From positions 124,001-188,000 of the forward strand of contig NZ_JAYDZX010000006.1 of assembly GCF_035607535.1 (NCBI RefSeq): a stretch of DNA of 64,000 bases. Direction: 5' to 3'. The notes beneath the pieces are model-generated. The model was given only the letters and a program-made list of their open reading frames with translations. It searched no databases and had not been told where the DNA came from. The position numbers and the translations under genes are program-made. The stretch comes from Salinimicrobium sp035607535. GTDB taxonomy: Bacteria > Bacteroidota > Bacteroidia > Flavobacteriales > Flavobacteriaceae. Positions within the stretch are counted from its first letter, which is position 1. Each line of letters starts with the position of its first letter. Below, piece by piece: positions 16,374-24,848 of this stretch.

Positions 16374-16784
16374 TTATCGCAGTCGGTCCACAGATTTTAC
16401 AAGATCTTCATCCTTTTTTATAGCCTTATTGGCCAGCACTAAAAAAACGATAGAAAATACAGGAGTCAGCATCCCAATACCTTTCTCTGAAACCGAAGTT
16501 TCTCCAGATACAGTTAGGGACCAATAGACAAATAATCCTAGTAAAATTAAGTTTAATAAGATATTGATACGCCCGAGCACAAACTGAAGCTTTCTATTCC
16601 TAAATAAAAAGATCGTAATTATTGAAATTAACGCCGATAAAAGAGTCAAGCCTAAGGCTGAATATACCTCTTCAATAAATACAGAATTACCAGATTGATC
16701 CTCCCACAGCTTGAATATGAAAACAAAACCGGCACTAAAAAGAGCAGCGATCAAAAGGTAAACTGTCTGTATTCGTTGTAGCAT
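16374..16784 (-). CDS. DUF4293 family membrane protein
   Basis: A 136-residue inner membrane protein with four hydrophobic helices, starting MLQRIQTVYLLIAALFSAGFVF, the typical N-terminus of DUF4293, a family restricted to Bacteroidota and usually encoded next to rho, as here (divergent, 193 bases apart). No catalytic residues can be identified. Function unknown; the constant pairing with rho is the only contextual clue. Confidence 0.88.
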   Translation of the reverse strand: MLQRIQTVYLLIAALFSAGFVFIFKLWEDQSGNSVFIEEVYSALGLTLLSALISIITIFLFRNRKLQFVLGRINILLNLILLGLFVYWSLTVSGETSVSEKGIGMLTPVFSIVFLVLANKAIKKDEDLVKSVDRLR

Positions 16785-16977
16785 TAATCCTCAATAGAGG
16801 CACAAAAATAAAAGATTCTTTTTAGAAACCATATTTATAATCTGAAAATAATATTGTATAATTGCAGTATCAATTCGTAACCAATTCAATAAAGGTTACT
16901 TAGACTCCTAAAAAATTTTTCGATTCTTCCTCGAGAAGGTTAATTAAACCAAAGACCAATTTTATTTAAGAACATTC

Positions 16978-18741
16978 ATGTTTGAAATTTCAGAATTAAA
17001 GGCTAAAAAGCTGCCTGAACTTCAGGAAATAGCCAAAACGCTTCGGGTTCCAAAGTACCGCACGCAAAAAAAGCTTGACCTGGTATACCAGATTCTTGAC
17101 TACCAGGCCGCAAATCCTAAGAAGGTTCAAGAGGCATTGACAGATGAAGACGTGAAACCGCAGCCGCAGGAAGATCAGAACTCCGAGAAAAAGCAGCGCA
17201 AGACACGCCCGAGAAAAGAAAAAACAACTGCTTCCAAAACTGCAGGAGAAAAGCAACAGCAATCGAACCCAAAAGCCGAAGCTTCGGGTGACCAAAAAGA
17301 AAAACCTCAGGAGAGCAATAGTTCTTCCGACAATAAAGGTGAGCAAAAAAGCAAAAAGGAGGATTCGGGAAGACAGCAGTCCTCTAAAGATTCCGGCTCC
17401 CGTAATCAGCAGAAAGACAACAGAAGAGATAACCGTCAAAAAGATTCCCGCGATAACCGCAATCAGGGAAGAGATAGCGGGCGTGATAACAGCAACCGGG
17501 AAAGTGGAAACCGTGAAAACAACGGCAACCGCGATAATTCCAGGGACAGCGGAAACCGGGATACCGGCAACAGAGATTCCGGAAACCGTGACAACCGCAA
17601 CCGCTACAAAGAACCAGATTACGAATTTGATGCGATCATAGAAAGTGAAGGAGTTCTCGATATCATGCAAGACGGCTACGGCTTCTTGAGATCTTCAGAT
17701 TACATGTACCTTTCTTCTCCAGATGATATTTATGTTTCCCAGTCTCAAATACGCTTGTTTGGTTTAAAAACAGGAGATACAGTTCTTGGGCAGGTGAGAC
17801 CACCTAAAGAGGGAGAAAAATATTTCCCACTTATCAAGATCAACAAGATCAATGGTCTCGATCCACAAGTGGTACGAGACAGGGTTTCTTTTGAACACCT
17901 TACTCCACTTTTTCCACAGGAAAAATTCAATATCGCCGAGAGACAGAGCACTGTTTCCACCAGGGTAATTGATATGTTCTCCCCAATTGGAAAGGGACAA
18001 AGAGGGATGATCGTTTCCCAACCAAAAACGGGAAAAACAATGCTTCTTAAGGATATTGCCAATGCAATTGCAGCCAATCATCCCGAAGTCTACCAGATCA
18101 TTCTTCTAATCGACGAACGTCCTGAAGAGGTTACAGACATGCAGCGAAATGTGAAAGGAGAAGTTATTGCTTCAACCTTTGACAAGGAGGCTCATGAGCA
18201 TGTACGGGTAGCCAATATCGTTCTTGAAAAAGCAAAAAGAATGGTGGAATGCGGTCATGATGTTGTGATCCTTTTAGATTCCATTACGCGTTTGGCCCGG
18301 GCGTATAATACAGTTCAACCCGCAAGTGGAAAAGTACTTTCGGGTGGTGTGGATGCCAACGCACTTCACAAACCAAAAAGGTTCTTTGGAGCAGCGAGGA
18401 ACATAGAAGGCGGAGGATCATTATCTATAATCGCTACTGCTTTAACTGAAACCGGTTCTAAGATGGATGAAGTAATCTTTGAAGAATTCAAAGGTACAGG
18501 TAACATGGAGCTGCAGTTGGACAGAAAGATCGCCAACAGAAGAATTTTCCCTGCTATCGACCTTACCTCCTCCAGTACACGGAGAGATGATATTTTACTT
18601 GATGAAAACACGCTTCAAAGAATGTGGGTAATGCGAAAATATCTTGCCGATATGAATCCTGTGGAAGCGATGGAATTCATCAACGACAGGATCAAACAAA
18701 CCAGGAATAACGAAGAATTTCTTATCTCCATGAATGGATAA
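16978..18741 (+). CDS. rho: transcription termination factor Rho with long disordered insert
   Basis: A 587-residue Rho, much longer than the usual 420. Residues 1-45 are the Rho_N helical domain; about 50-212 is a low-complexity insert, first Lys/Glu/Gln-rich then GNRD/SRD-rich; the cold-shock RNA-binding domain follows at about 220-290; the ATPase has Walker A QPKTGKT (348-354) and Walker B VILLDSITRLARAYN. Rho is a hexameric RNA-dependent ATPase that ends transcription. The insert is characteristic of Bacteroidota; in Bacteroides thetaiotaomicron a comparable region has been reported to drive phase separation. Followed by its own intrinsic terminator. Confidence 0.97.
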   Translation: MFEISELKAKKLPELQEIAKTLRVPKYRTQKKLDLVYQILDYQAANPKKVQEALTDEDVKPQPQEDQNSEKKQRKTRPRKEKTTASKTAGEKQQQSNPKAEASGDQKEKPQESNSSSDNKGEQKSKKEDSGRQQSSKDSGSRNQQKDNRRDNRQKDSRDNRNQGRDSGRDNSNRESGNRENNGNRDNSRDSGNRDTGNRDSGNRDNRNRYKEPDYEFDAIIESEGVLDIMQDGYGFLRSSDYMYLSSPDDIYVSQSQIRLFGLKTGDTVLGQVRPPKEGEKYFPLIKINKINGLDPQVVRDRVSFEHLTPLFPQEKFNIAERQSTVSTRVIDMFSPIGKGQRGMIVSQPKTGKTMLLKDIANAIAANHPEVYQIILLIDERPEEVTDMQRNVKGEVIASTFDKEAHEHVRVANIVLEKAKRMVECGHDVVILLDSITRLARAYNTVQPASGKVLSGGVDANALHKPKRFFGAARNIEGGGSLSIIATALTETGSKMDEVIFEEFKGTGNMELQLDRKIANRRIFPAIDLTSSSTRRDDILLDENTLQRMWVMRKYLADMNPVEAMEFINDRIKQTRNNEEFLISMNG

Positions 18742-18766
18742 GAAACACATCTTCCCAGAATGACAA

Positions 18767-18800
18767 AATCCGGACATCTTTCGATGCTCCGGATTTTTTT
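18767..18800 (+). terminator. rho terminator
   Basis: AATCCGG (18767-18773) pairs with CCGGATT (18789-18795), with an inner CATC/GATG pairing, followed by a run of T. It lies between the convergent rho and lipoprotein genes. Confidence 0.88.
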
Positions 18801-18821
18801 ATTACAAGATTTAATTTTATC

Positions 18822-19676
18822 CTACTTCCCCGGTCTAAGCCTATATTCATCAATTGGCAAAGCCACACCTTCTGCAATGGCCACGAACCATACATATCCA
18901 CTGCCGTAATCCTCTACCTCATAACCTGCTGTAAGATTTTCGGCGAGGTCGTTTTCAAGATAGGCAGAATAAGCAACCTTATGATTGTCTTCTAATTCAA
19001 AACGAACTTGCAGAGCTCCTTCGTTATCATCAAACAAGAAGTTAAAGCCATACCAACCTGATTCGGTAACCGGATGTTCATCCACTAATAAAGCATCTCC
19101 CACTTTTACTACATTAACAGCGAAATAAACAAAGGCAGTCGCTTCCTGTGCTTTTAAGGAACTGGAATAAATAAAAGCCAATCCGTTATCATACATGTCA
19201 GGATCAAGATATATATCCAACTCCTGAACAAATCCACTTGAAGGCCAGGAAGAACTCCAAAGCTCGGGATCTTGTGTTGCAGGTGCCCCATATTCGAAAA
19301 TTGGCAGGTTCATGTCATCAGCCTCTTCACTCCAAAAGGTGTTGCACTCTCCCCACATTACAGTAGCATATCCGCTTCCTGCAGAAGGGACAACATCACC
19401 CGATTTTTTATCTTGCAAGTTTATGGTTCCACACCAACCAAGGATACCTTCAACATTTTGATCGGCCCAGGCGGCAGTGTTATGGTTAAAGCCCTGATGA
19501 AAAGCAAAAAATCCATTAGAACTTTTAGCGTGGGCTTTTTTGGTCACCTGCACATTTAGATCTTCATCTAAAGAAGTAAGTTCATCTTTTTCGCACGAAA
19601 GCAATGAGTTCAGAAAAATGAGAGAAAGAAAGAAGGTAAAGAATTTAAAAAATTGATTATTTAAAAAAGTTTTCAT
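18822..19676 (-). CDS. secreted lipoprotein of unknown function
   Basis: A 284-residue protein with a lipoprotein signal (hydrophobic 8-25, LLSCEKDE, Cys28). The mature part is Trp-, Gly- and acidic-rich with mostly beta-strand character: blocks such as GFFAFHQGFNHNTAAWAD and YGFNFLFDDNEGALQVRFELED. I do not recognise a family; a jelly-roll or concanavalin-like fold is possible but not shown. Two cysteines (in GWCGTI and WGECNTF) could form a disulfide. It is monocistronic, with no surface-glycan utilisation genes beside it. Probably anchored in the outer membrane or periplasm. Confidence 0.75.
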   Translation of the reverse strand: MKTFLNNQFFKFFTFFLSLIFLNSLLSCEKDELTSLDEDLNVQVTKKAHAKSSNGFFAFHQGFNHNTAAWADQNVEGILGWCGTINLQDKKSGDVVPSAGSGYATVMWGECNTFWSEEADDMNLPIFEYGAPATQDPELWSSSWPSSGFVQELDIYLDPDMYDNGLAFIYSSSLKAQEATAFVYFAVNVVKVGDALLVDEHPVTESGWYGFNFLFDDNEGALQVRFELEDNHKVAYSAYLENDLAENLTAGYEVEDYGSGYVWFVAIAEGVALPIDEYRLRPGK

Positions 19677-19903
19677 GACTAAAGGTTTTTATGGTTAATA
19701 ATGAAAACCATAACCAAACAGGCACAGAAAAATATTGAGGCACTGGCTGTAGGGAAACCTTATAAGTGGAGGGAAGGAGAAAATATTTTTCCTTTATACT
19801 CTAAGTTACGAAAAAAAGAAAGAATTTAAAATTAACGCACTGATTTACAGTAGTTTATTTTCAATTTAAATAGTAAATCAAGAAAGTGCTAAGTATTTAA
19901 ACG

Positions 19904-19932
19904 AAAAAATGCCTCTCGTTTTCACGAGAGGC
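19904..19932 (-). terminator. rpsT terminator
   Basis: On the minus strand GCCTCTCGT, loop GAAA, ACGAGAGGC, followed by ATTTTTT. A strong intrinsic terminator 34 bases after the rpsT stop. Confidence 0.9.
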
Positions 19933-19965
19933 ATTCCTCTATAAAATTGAACACTATTATTCTAA

Positions 19966-20214
19966 TTAAAGTGCAGCAACGTGCTTAGCAAGCCTAGACT
20001 TAAGGTTAGCAGCTTTATTATCGTGAATAATGTTTTTCTTCGCTAATTTGTCGATCATGGAAACTACAGTAGGATATAAAGACTGCGCCTCTTCTTTTCC
20101 TGCATCACGCAACTTCTTGATGGCATTCCTTGTAGTTTTATGCTGGTAGCGGTTTCTAAGACGTTTTGTCTCGTTGCTACGTATTCTCTTTAACGATGAC
20201 TTATGATTTGCCAT
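19966..20214 (-). CDS. rpsT: 30S ribosomal protein S20
   Basis: An 82-residue, very basic, helical protein starting MANHKSSLKRIRSNETKRLRNRYQHKTTRNAIKKL (key block: ANHKSSLKRIR and KTTRNAIKKL) and ending in the typical KNIIHDNKAANLKSRLAKH. S20 is a primary binder of 16S rRNA helices 9 and 44. Full length. It is 30 bases downstream of two tRNA-Glu genes on the same strand and has its own terminator. Confidence 0.97.
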   Translation of the reverse strand: MANHKSSLKRIRSNETKRLRNRYQHKTTRNAIKKLRDAGKEEAQSLYPTVVSMIDKLAKKNIIHDNKAANLKSRLAKHVAAL

Positions 20215-20244
20215 TACACTCTTATTAAATTAATTCTTTCTCAG

Positions 20245-20316
20245 TAGTCCGTAGGGGAATCGAACCCCTGTTACCAGGATGAAAACCTGGCGTCCTAACC
20301 CCTAGACGAACGGACC
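20245..20316 (-). tRNA. tRNA-Glu (anticodon TTC)
   Basis: Reading the minus strand, 72 bases fold as a cloverleaf: acceptor GGTCCGT with ACGGACT (G1-T72 wobble), anticodon arm CCAGG/CCTGG with loop TTTTCAT and anticodon TTC, T arm AGGGG/CCCCT with loop TTCGATT. The 3' CCA is not encoded. Identical to the copy at 20361. Confidence 0.95.
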
Positions 20317-20360
20317 AATTATTATTTCAAAGATGGTTTACACGACTTGCAAACCTTTCG

Positions 20361-20432
20361 TAGTCCGTAGGGGAATCGAACCCCTGTTACCAGGATGAAA
20401 ACCTGGCGTCCTAACCCCTAGACGAACGGACC
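20361..20432 (-). tRNA. tRNA-Glu (anticodon TTC), second copy
   Basis: Identical over all 72 bases to the tRNA at 20245-20316 and separated from it by 44 bases, so a tandem duplication. No CCA is encoded. Probably transcribed with the other copy, ahead of rpsT and behind proS on the minus strand. Confidence 0.95.
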
Positions 20433-20507
20433 ATTTATTTTCAAATGCGGATGCAAAAATACAACTATTTTTCAATGCCGCAAATGTTGAGGAATTTTTT
20501 TTGAAAT

Positions 20508-21986
20508 TTAATACGCCTTAGCAAAAAGCACTCTCCCCACAGACGGTTTCCCTGTATAGACACAGGCTCCATCCTCCTTTTCGGTGTCAAAAGGAATTAG
20601 TCGTATAGTGGCTTTAGTAAGCTCTTTGATCTTATTTTCTGTCTCGGCAGTACCATCCCAATGTGCAGAAATGAATCCGCCTTTTTCCTTGAGTACGTTT
20701 TTAAACTCTTCAAAGCTCTCTACCTTCGTGATATGCTCATTCCTAAAATCCTTTGCCCTTTTATAAAGGTTTTCCTGGATCTCGGTCATAAGCCCTTTCA
20801 CTTTTTCTACCACCTCATCCTGCTGAACAAATTCTTTGCTCAAAGTATCCCTCCTTGCAAGCTCTACAGAACCTTTCTCAAGGTCTTTTGGACCTATAGC
20901 AATTCTAACGGGTACTCCCTGCAATTCGTATTGAGCAAACTTCCAGCCCGGCTTTTGCGTATCCCGGTTGTCATATTTTACCGAGATTCCCTGAGCCCGA
21001 AGATCTGAAGCCAGTTTATTTGCCACTTCGCTAATTTGATCCAGTTGCTCCTCTCCCTTGTAGATTGGAACTATCACCACCTGGATCGGCGCAAGGTTTG
21101 GAGGAAGCACGAGCCCATTATCATCGCTGTGGGTCATTACAAGCGCCCCCATCAATCTTGTAGAAACGCCCCATGAGGTAGCCCAAACATAATCAAGATC
21201 CCCTTCTTTGGTAGCAAATTTAACATCAAATGCCTTGGCAAAGTTTTGACCCAGGAAATGGGAGGTTCCCGCCTGCAGTGCTTTCCCATCCTGCATAAGA
21301 GCTTCAATACAATAAGTCTCTTCTGCACCCGCAAAGCGTTCACTTTCGGTCTTTCTTCCTTTTATTACCGGAATAGCCATGAAATTTTCGGCAAATTCGG
21401 CATAGATATTATTCATCTGCTCCGTTTCGGCAAGAGCTTCAGCCTTGGTGGCATGTGCTGTATGGCCTTCCTGCCAAAGAAATTCAGCTGTACGAAGAAA
21501 CAGGCGTGTTCTCATTTCCCAGCGTACCACGTTCGCCCATTGATTCACCAGGATAGGAAGATCACGATAGGATTGAATCCAGCCTTTGTATGTGTTCCAG
21601 ATTATAGCTTCAGAAGTTGGTCTCACTACAAGCTCCTCCTCCAGTTTGGCATCGGGATCTACAATTAGTTTTCCTGCGTTTTCAGAATCGGCCTTTAGCC
21701 TGTAATGCGTTACGATCGCACATTCTTTTGCAAAACCCTCTGCATTCTTCTCTTCAGCTTCAAAAAGGCTTTTTGGAACAAATAATGGGAAATAGGCATT
21801 TTCATGCCCGGTCTCCTTGAACATTTTATCCAGCTGCGCCTGCATTTTTTCCCAAATCGCATAGCCGTATGGCTTGATTACCATACAACCTCTCACGGCT
21901 GAATTTTCGGCTAAATTTGCCTTGACAACCAGTTCGTTATACCACTTTGAGTAATCTTCCTTTCGCGTAGTGAGCTTCTTTGCCAT
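20508..21986 (-). CDS. proS: prolyl-tRNA synthetase (short, eukaryote/archaea-like form)
   Basis: A 492-residue class II synthetase that charges tRNA-Pro. It lacks the editing insert of the long bacterial form and carries the class II motifs: motif 2 around LVNQWANVVRWEMRTRLFLRTAEFLWQEGHTAHAT (key residues R-E-M-R and F-L-W-Q-E-G) and motif 3-like TSWGVSTRLMGALVMTHSDD. An anticodon-binding domain (VVIVPIYKGEEQ onwards) and a C-terminal domain ending in AKAY follow. This short form is usual in Bacteroidota. Divergent from the Tyr/Gly-rich lipoprotein gene. Confidence 0.96.
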   Translation of the reverse strand: MAKKLTTRKEDYSKWYNELVVKANLAENSAVRGCMVIKPYGYAIWEKMQAQLDKMFKETGHENAYFPLFVPKSLFEAEEKNAEGFAKECAIVTHYRLKADSENAGKLIVDPDAKLEEELVVRPTSEAIIWNTYKGWIQSYRDLPILVNQWANVVRWEMRTRLFLRTAEFLWQEGHTAHATKAEALAETEQMNNIYAEFAENFMAIPVIKGRKTESERFAGAEETYCIEALMQDGKALQAGTSHFLGQNFAKAFDVKFATKEGDLDYVWATSWGVSTRLMGALVMTHSDDNGLVLPPNLAPIQVVIVPIYKGEEQLDQISEVANKLASDLRAQGISVKYDNRDTQKPGWKFAQYELQGVPVRIAIGPKDLEKGSVELARRDTLSKEFVQQDEVVEKVKGLMTEIQENLYKRAKDFRNEHITKVESFEEFKNVLKEKGGFISAHWDGTAETENKIKELTKATIRLIPFDTEKEDGACVYTGKPSVGRVLFAKAY

Positions 21987-22055
21987 CTTCTGTCTTTTGG
22001 CACAAATCTTGCACCTGATTATAATAAAATACGTTAGCGCAAAACTAACTATTTT

Positions 22056-22063
22056 TATCTTTG
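22056..22063 (+). promoter_or_regulatory. -7 box of the Tyr/Gly-rich lipoprotein gene
   Basis: TATCTTTG, 21 bases before the ATG at 22085; a near-match TTA lies 19 bases upstream of it in place of TTG. Confidence 0.5.
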
Positions 22064-22084
22064 TTCAATAATAAATTCGACGCC

Positions 22085-23155
22085 ATGAAACCAAACTACA
22101 AGCTTTTAAACGTGAGAAACCTGCTTTATGCAATGAGTTCTCTGTTTTTATTAGCTTCCTGTAGTTCTTATCAGTATGCCGGGTATGATAATGATGGAAT
22201 CTATAGTTCCTCTAATCAAGGCGAGGCTTATACTGCTAATGATTATGAGGAATCTTATGAAGACGCACTATATTACAAGAACCTCTTCGGACAAAAAGCG
22301 GCAGATTTTGAAGCAGTTCCGGAAAGCGGAGCCATCTTCACAGATATCGAAAGTTATTCCTCGGGACAGTATGATGAAAACATGTTCGGAGCCGAAGGCA
22401 TAGAATATGAGCCGGGACGTGCTGCCTGGGGTACAGACCCAGATGAGATAGCAATCAATATTTACAACAATAACTTTGGATATGACCCATTCTATTACGG
22501 TTATGGGTTTGGTCATCCATTCTCCTACTACGGAGGATTTTATGATCCGTTTTGGGGACCCGGATATTACCGCTACGGCTTCCGAAGCCCTTATTATTAC
22601 GGATATCCTTATGCCTACCACTCGTGGAGATGGAACATTGGCTGGGGATTCGGCTGGGGTGGCTATTACGGTTATGGACATAGATATTCTCCATATCACC
22701 CCTATAATAGATATTACAACTACTTCCCATCCTATAACAGAAGAGACGTAGCTTATAATGCTGGTCGCAGAGATAGCTATTACAACGACTACAGGAACAG
22801 GCAGGTCAATGCAGACAGTCGTGTTTCCAGGATCCAGGGGTATTCCAATACCCGCAATGTACGCGCAGCAGGAACACGAGTGAATGATAGCAGGACCTAC
22901 CAAACCCGCTCCACCCGAGTGAGAAGTTCATCTACAAGAACAGATGATACATATAGAAGTTCTACCCAACGTAGATCTGTGCCTGCAGTAAGAGGTAGAT
23001 CATACGAGAGTTCGACGCCCACAGTAAGATCAAGCCGATCTTCAAGAAGTAGCAACAGCTCTTACCGGTCTTCGACACAAACCAGATCTTCATCTAGCGG
23101 AACCCGGTCATCCTCGAGTTCAAGTAGATCCAGCCGTGGAAGAGGCGGAAACTAG
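22085..23155 (+). CDS. low-complexity Tyr/Gly- and Ser/Arg-rich lipoprotein
   Basis: A 356-residue protein; the ATG at MKPNYKLLNVRN is preferred to an in-frame TTG 24 bases upstream that falls inside the promoter box. Signal peptide with lipobox LLASC (Cys26). After an acidic region come about 75 residues dominated by Tyr, Gly, Phe, Pro and Trp (about 135-215), then a basic stretch, and a C-terminal tail of about 100 residues almost wholly Ser, Arg, Thr (RSSSSGTRSSSS type). I recognise no enzyme domain. Such proteins are seen downstream of proS in Flavobacteriia and are sometimes mis-named after it. Likely surface or envelope structure. OmpP1-like gene follows by 21 bases. Confidence 0.8.
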   Translation: MKPNYKLLNVRNLLYAMSSLFLLASCSSYQYAGYDNDGIYSSSNQGEAYTANDYEESYEDALYYKNLFGQKAADFEAVPESGAIFTDIESYSSGQYDENMFGAEGIEYEPGRAAWGTDPDEIAINIYNNNFGYDPFYYGYGFGHPFSYYGGFYDPFWGPGYYRYGFRSPYYYGYPYAYHSWRWNIGWGFGWGGYYGYGHRYSPYHPYNRYYNYFPSYNRRDVAYNAGRRDSYYNDYRNRQVNADSRVSRIQGYSNTRNVRAAGTRVNDSRTYQTRSTRVRSSSTRTDDTYRSSTQRRSVPAVRGRSYESSTPTVRSSRSSRSSNSSYRSSTQTRSSSSGTRSSSSSSRSSRGRGGN

Positions 23156-23176
23156 TCTTTATTTAAAGCTTTATAC

Positions 23177-24688
23177 ATGAAAAAATTAATTTTTGCCTTC
23201 ACAGCCATAATTTCTATGACTGTGGAGGCTCAAAATATTACGGATGCAGTAAGGTATTCCGGTTCAGATCTTAACGGAACAGCTCGCTACAGGGCGATGA
23301 GCGGAGCTTTTGGTGCTCTTGGAGGTGACATGTCTTCTCTTAACGTGAACCCTGCAGGTTCAGCTGTCTTTCTTAACAGTTTCTCAACGCTTACCCTTAA
23401 TGTGGAAAACAGCGAGAATGAAGTCAGTCTCATGAATGGGTTCAACACCAATTCTAATTCGAATACCGATCTTGGGCAGGCCGGTGCTGTTTTTGTTTTC
23501 AATAATAATGATCAGGATGCAAACTGGAGGAAGTTTTCCCTTGGCTTTAACTACAACAAAACTGCAAGTTTTGAGGATGATTATCTTGCTTATGGCAACA
23601 ACAAAAAGTCCATTACTAGTTACTTCCTTGAGTACGCTGCAGGTGTGCCTGTAGATTTATTAGAACTTCAGGATAATGAAACGATCTCTGATCTTTATAG
23701 TTTTTTAGGAGAAACAGAAGGCTTTGCAGCTCAACAAGCCTTTTTAGGGTATCAGGGTTATCTGTACGATTATAATCCAGACGAAGCCGGTAATCCTTTT
23801 GCGCCTTACACCAGTAATGTCGCAGATGGAAATTTTTATCAGGAATCCGCTTATGCTGCTACCGGTTTAAACGGAAAATTTTCATTTAATTTTGCCACAC
23901 AATATCAAGATTTTCTCTATCTGGGTCTCAACCTCAACACCCATTTCATAAACTATGACAGAGTATCTACCTTTTTTGAGGAAAACAATAACAACGGAAG
24001 CGAAATAAATGAAATTCTTTTTGAGAACCGCTTAAGCACACTGGGAAGCGGTTTCAGTTTTCAGCTGGGTGCTCTTGGAAAAATTGGTAATAGCGTTAGA
24101 GCAGGAGCAGCGTACGAATCGCCAACCTGGTACACAATCTCTGAAGAAACGACACAATATTTAAAAACTTTCAGTGATGACCAGGGTGAAGCTGTAGTAA
24201 ATCCTAATATTGTTAATGTATACCCTGATTACAAACTGCAAACTCCCGCCAGTTATACCGGAAGTCTTGCGTATCTCTTTGGTTCAGCAGCTCTTATTAG
24301 CTTCGATTATACCTATAGAGATTATGCCACAACGAAATTCAAACCAACAGACGATCCCGCTTTTATGGCCCAGAACGAGTTAATATCAAACGAACTTCAG
24401 GGGGCTTCAACATTTAGAGTTGGAGGTGAATATCGCATTGAAAACTGGAGCTTAAGAGGAGGATATCGTTTTGAAGAAAGTCCTTATAAAAATGGAATTA
24501 CAGTTGGTGACCTGGAAGGATATTCTGCCGGATTAGGGTATAATTTTGGAAATGTAAAAATTGATTTTGCCTATGACAGGTCTTCAAGGGAAAACAACCC
24601 GCAGATGTATCAAGTGGGATTGACCGACAGGCTGGGTATCAACAGAGAAAATTCCAATTACACTCTTTCGTTGAGCTTCAACTTATAG
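23177..24688 (+). CDS. OmpP1/FadL-family outer membrane transport protein
   Basis: A 503-residue beta-barrel protein with signal MKKLIFAFTAIISMTVEAQ and the family hallmark RAMSGAFGALGGDMSSLNVNPAG (about 38-60), matching the NPAG region near the FadL hatch. The rest alternates beta-strands and polar loops and ends in the aromatic-containing strand NYTLSLSFNL. FadL-type proteins let hydrophobic compounds diffuse across the outer membrane; the ligand is unknown here. It is 21 bases downstream of the low-complexity lipoprotein gene and ends at a strong terminator, so the two likely form one unit. Confidence 0.88.
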   Translation: MKKLIFAFTAIISMTVEAQNITDAVRYSGSDLNGTARYRAMSGAFGALGGDMSSLNVNPAGSAVFLNSFSTLTLNVENSENEVSLMNGFNTNSNSNTDLGQAGAVFVFNNNDQDANWRKFSLGFNYNKTASFEDDYLAYGNNKKSITSYFLEYAAGVPVDLLELQDNETISDLYSFLGETEGFAAQQAFLGYQGYLYDYNPDEAGNPFAPYTSNVADGNFYQESAYAATGLNGKFSFNFATQYQDFLYLGLNLNTHFINYDRVSTFFEENNNNGSEINEILFENRLSTLGSGFSFQLGALGKIGNSVRAGAAYESPTWYTISEETTQYLKTFSDDQGEAVVNPNIVNVYPDYKLQTPASYTGSLAYLFGSAALISFDYTYRDYATTKFKPTDDPAFMAQNELISNELQGASTFRVGGEYRIENWSLRGGYRFEESPYKNGITVGDLEGYSAGLGYNFGNVKIDFAYDRSSRENNPQMYQVGLTDRLGINRENSNYTLSLSFNL

Positions 24689-24710
24689 ATTACAAGATTT
24701 TATTACTAAA

Positions 24711-24739
24711 ACAGCCTTCGGGCTGTTTTTCTTTTTTTT
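24711..24739 (+). terminator. terminator after the OmpP1-like gene
   Basis: ACAGCC, a TTCG tetraloop, GGCTGT and a long T-rich tail, 22 bases after the stop codon. Confidence 0.93.
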
Positions 24740-24797
24740 AGTCCTTTGGAGAGAAGTAACTTGCTTTCTCAGATTACCAGAAAAGGGTTTAAATATG

Positions 24798-24805
24798 TAT
24801 CTTTG
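24798..24805 (+). promoter_or_regulatory. -7 box of folE-cysS-yidD
   Basis: TATCTTTG, 43 bases upstream of the folE ATG; no TTG at the ideal distance was found, so the -33 element is unclear. Confidence 0.5.
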
Positions 24806-24848
24806 CAAGCTTAATTACTGAGTGTTTAGACCGTACTTTATAAATATT

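Noticed and set aside
16996..17670. Long hydrophobic open frame antisense to the rho insert
   Set aside because: It mirrors the repetitive Asn/Arg/Ser codons of rho, has no promoter and starts within the gene; a shadow of low-complexity coding.
20245..20432. tRNA-Glu repeats as attachment sites of an integrated element
   Set aside because: Only 44 bases lie between the copies and no integrase is nearby.
22268..22903. 211-codon frame antisense to the Tyr/Gly-rich lipoprotein gene
   Set aside because: Val/Ile/Ser-rich composition is the complement of Tyr/Gly/Arg codons; no start context or family likeness.
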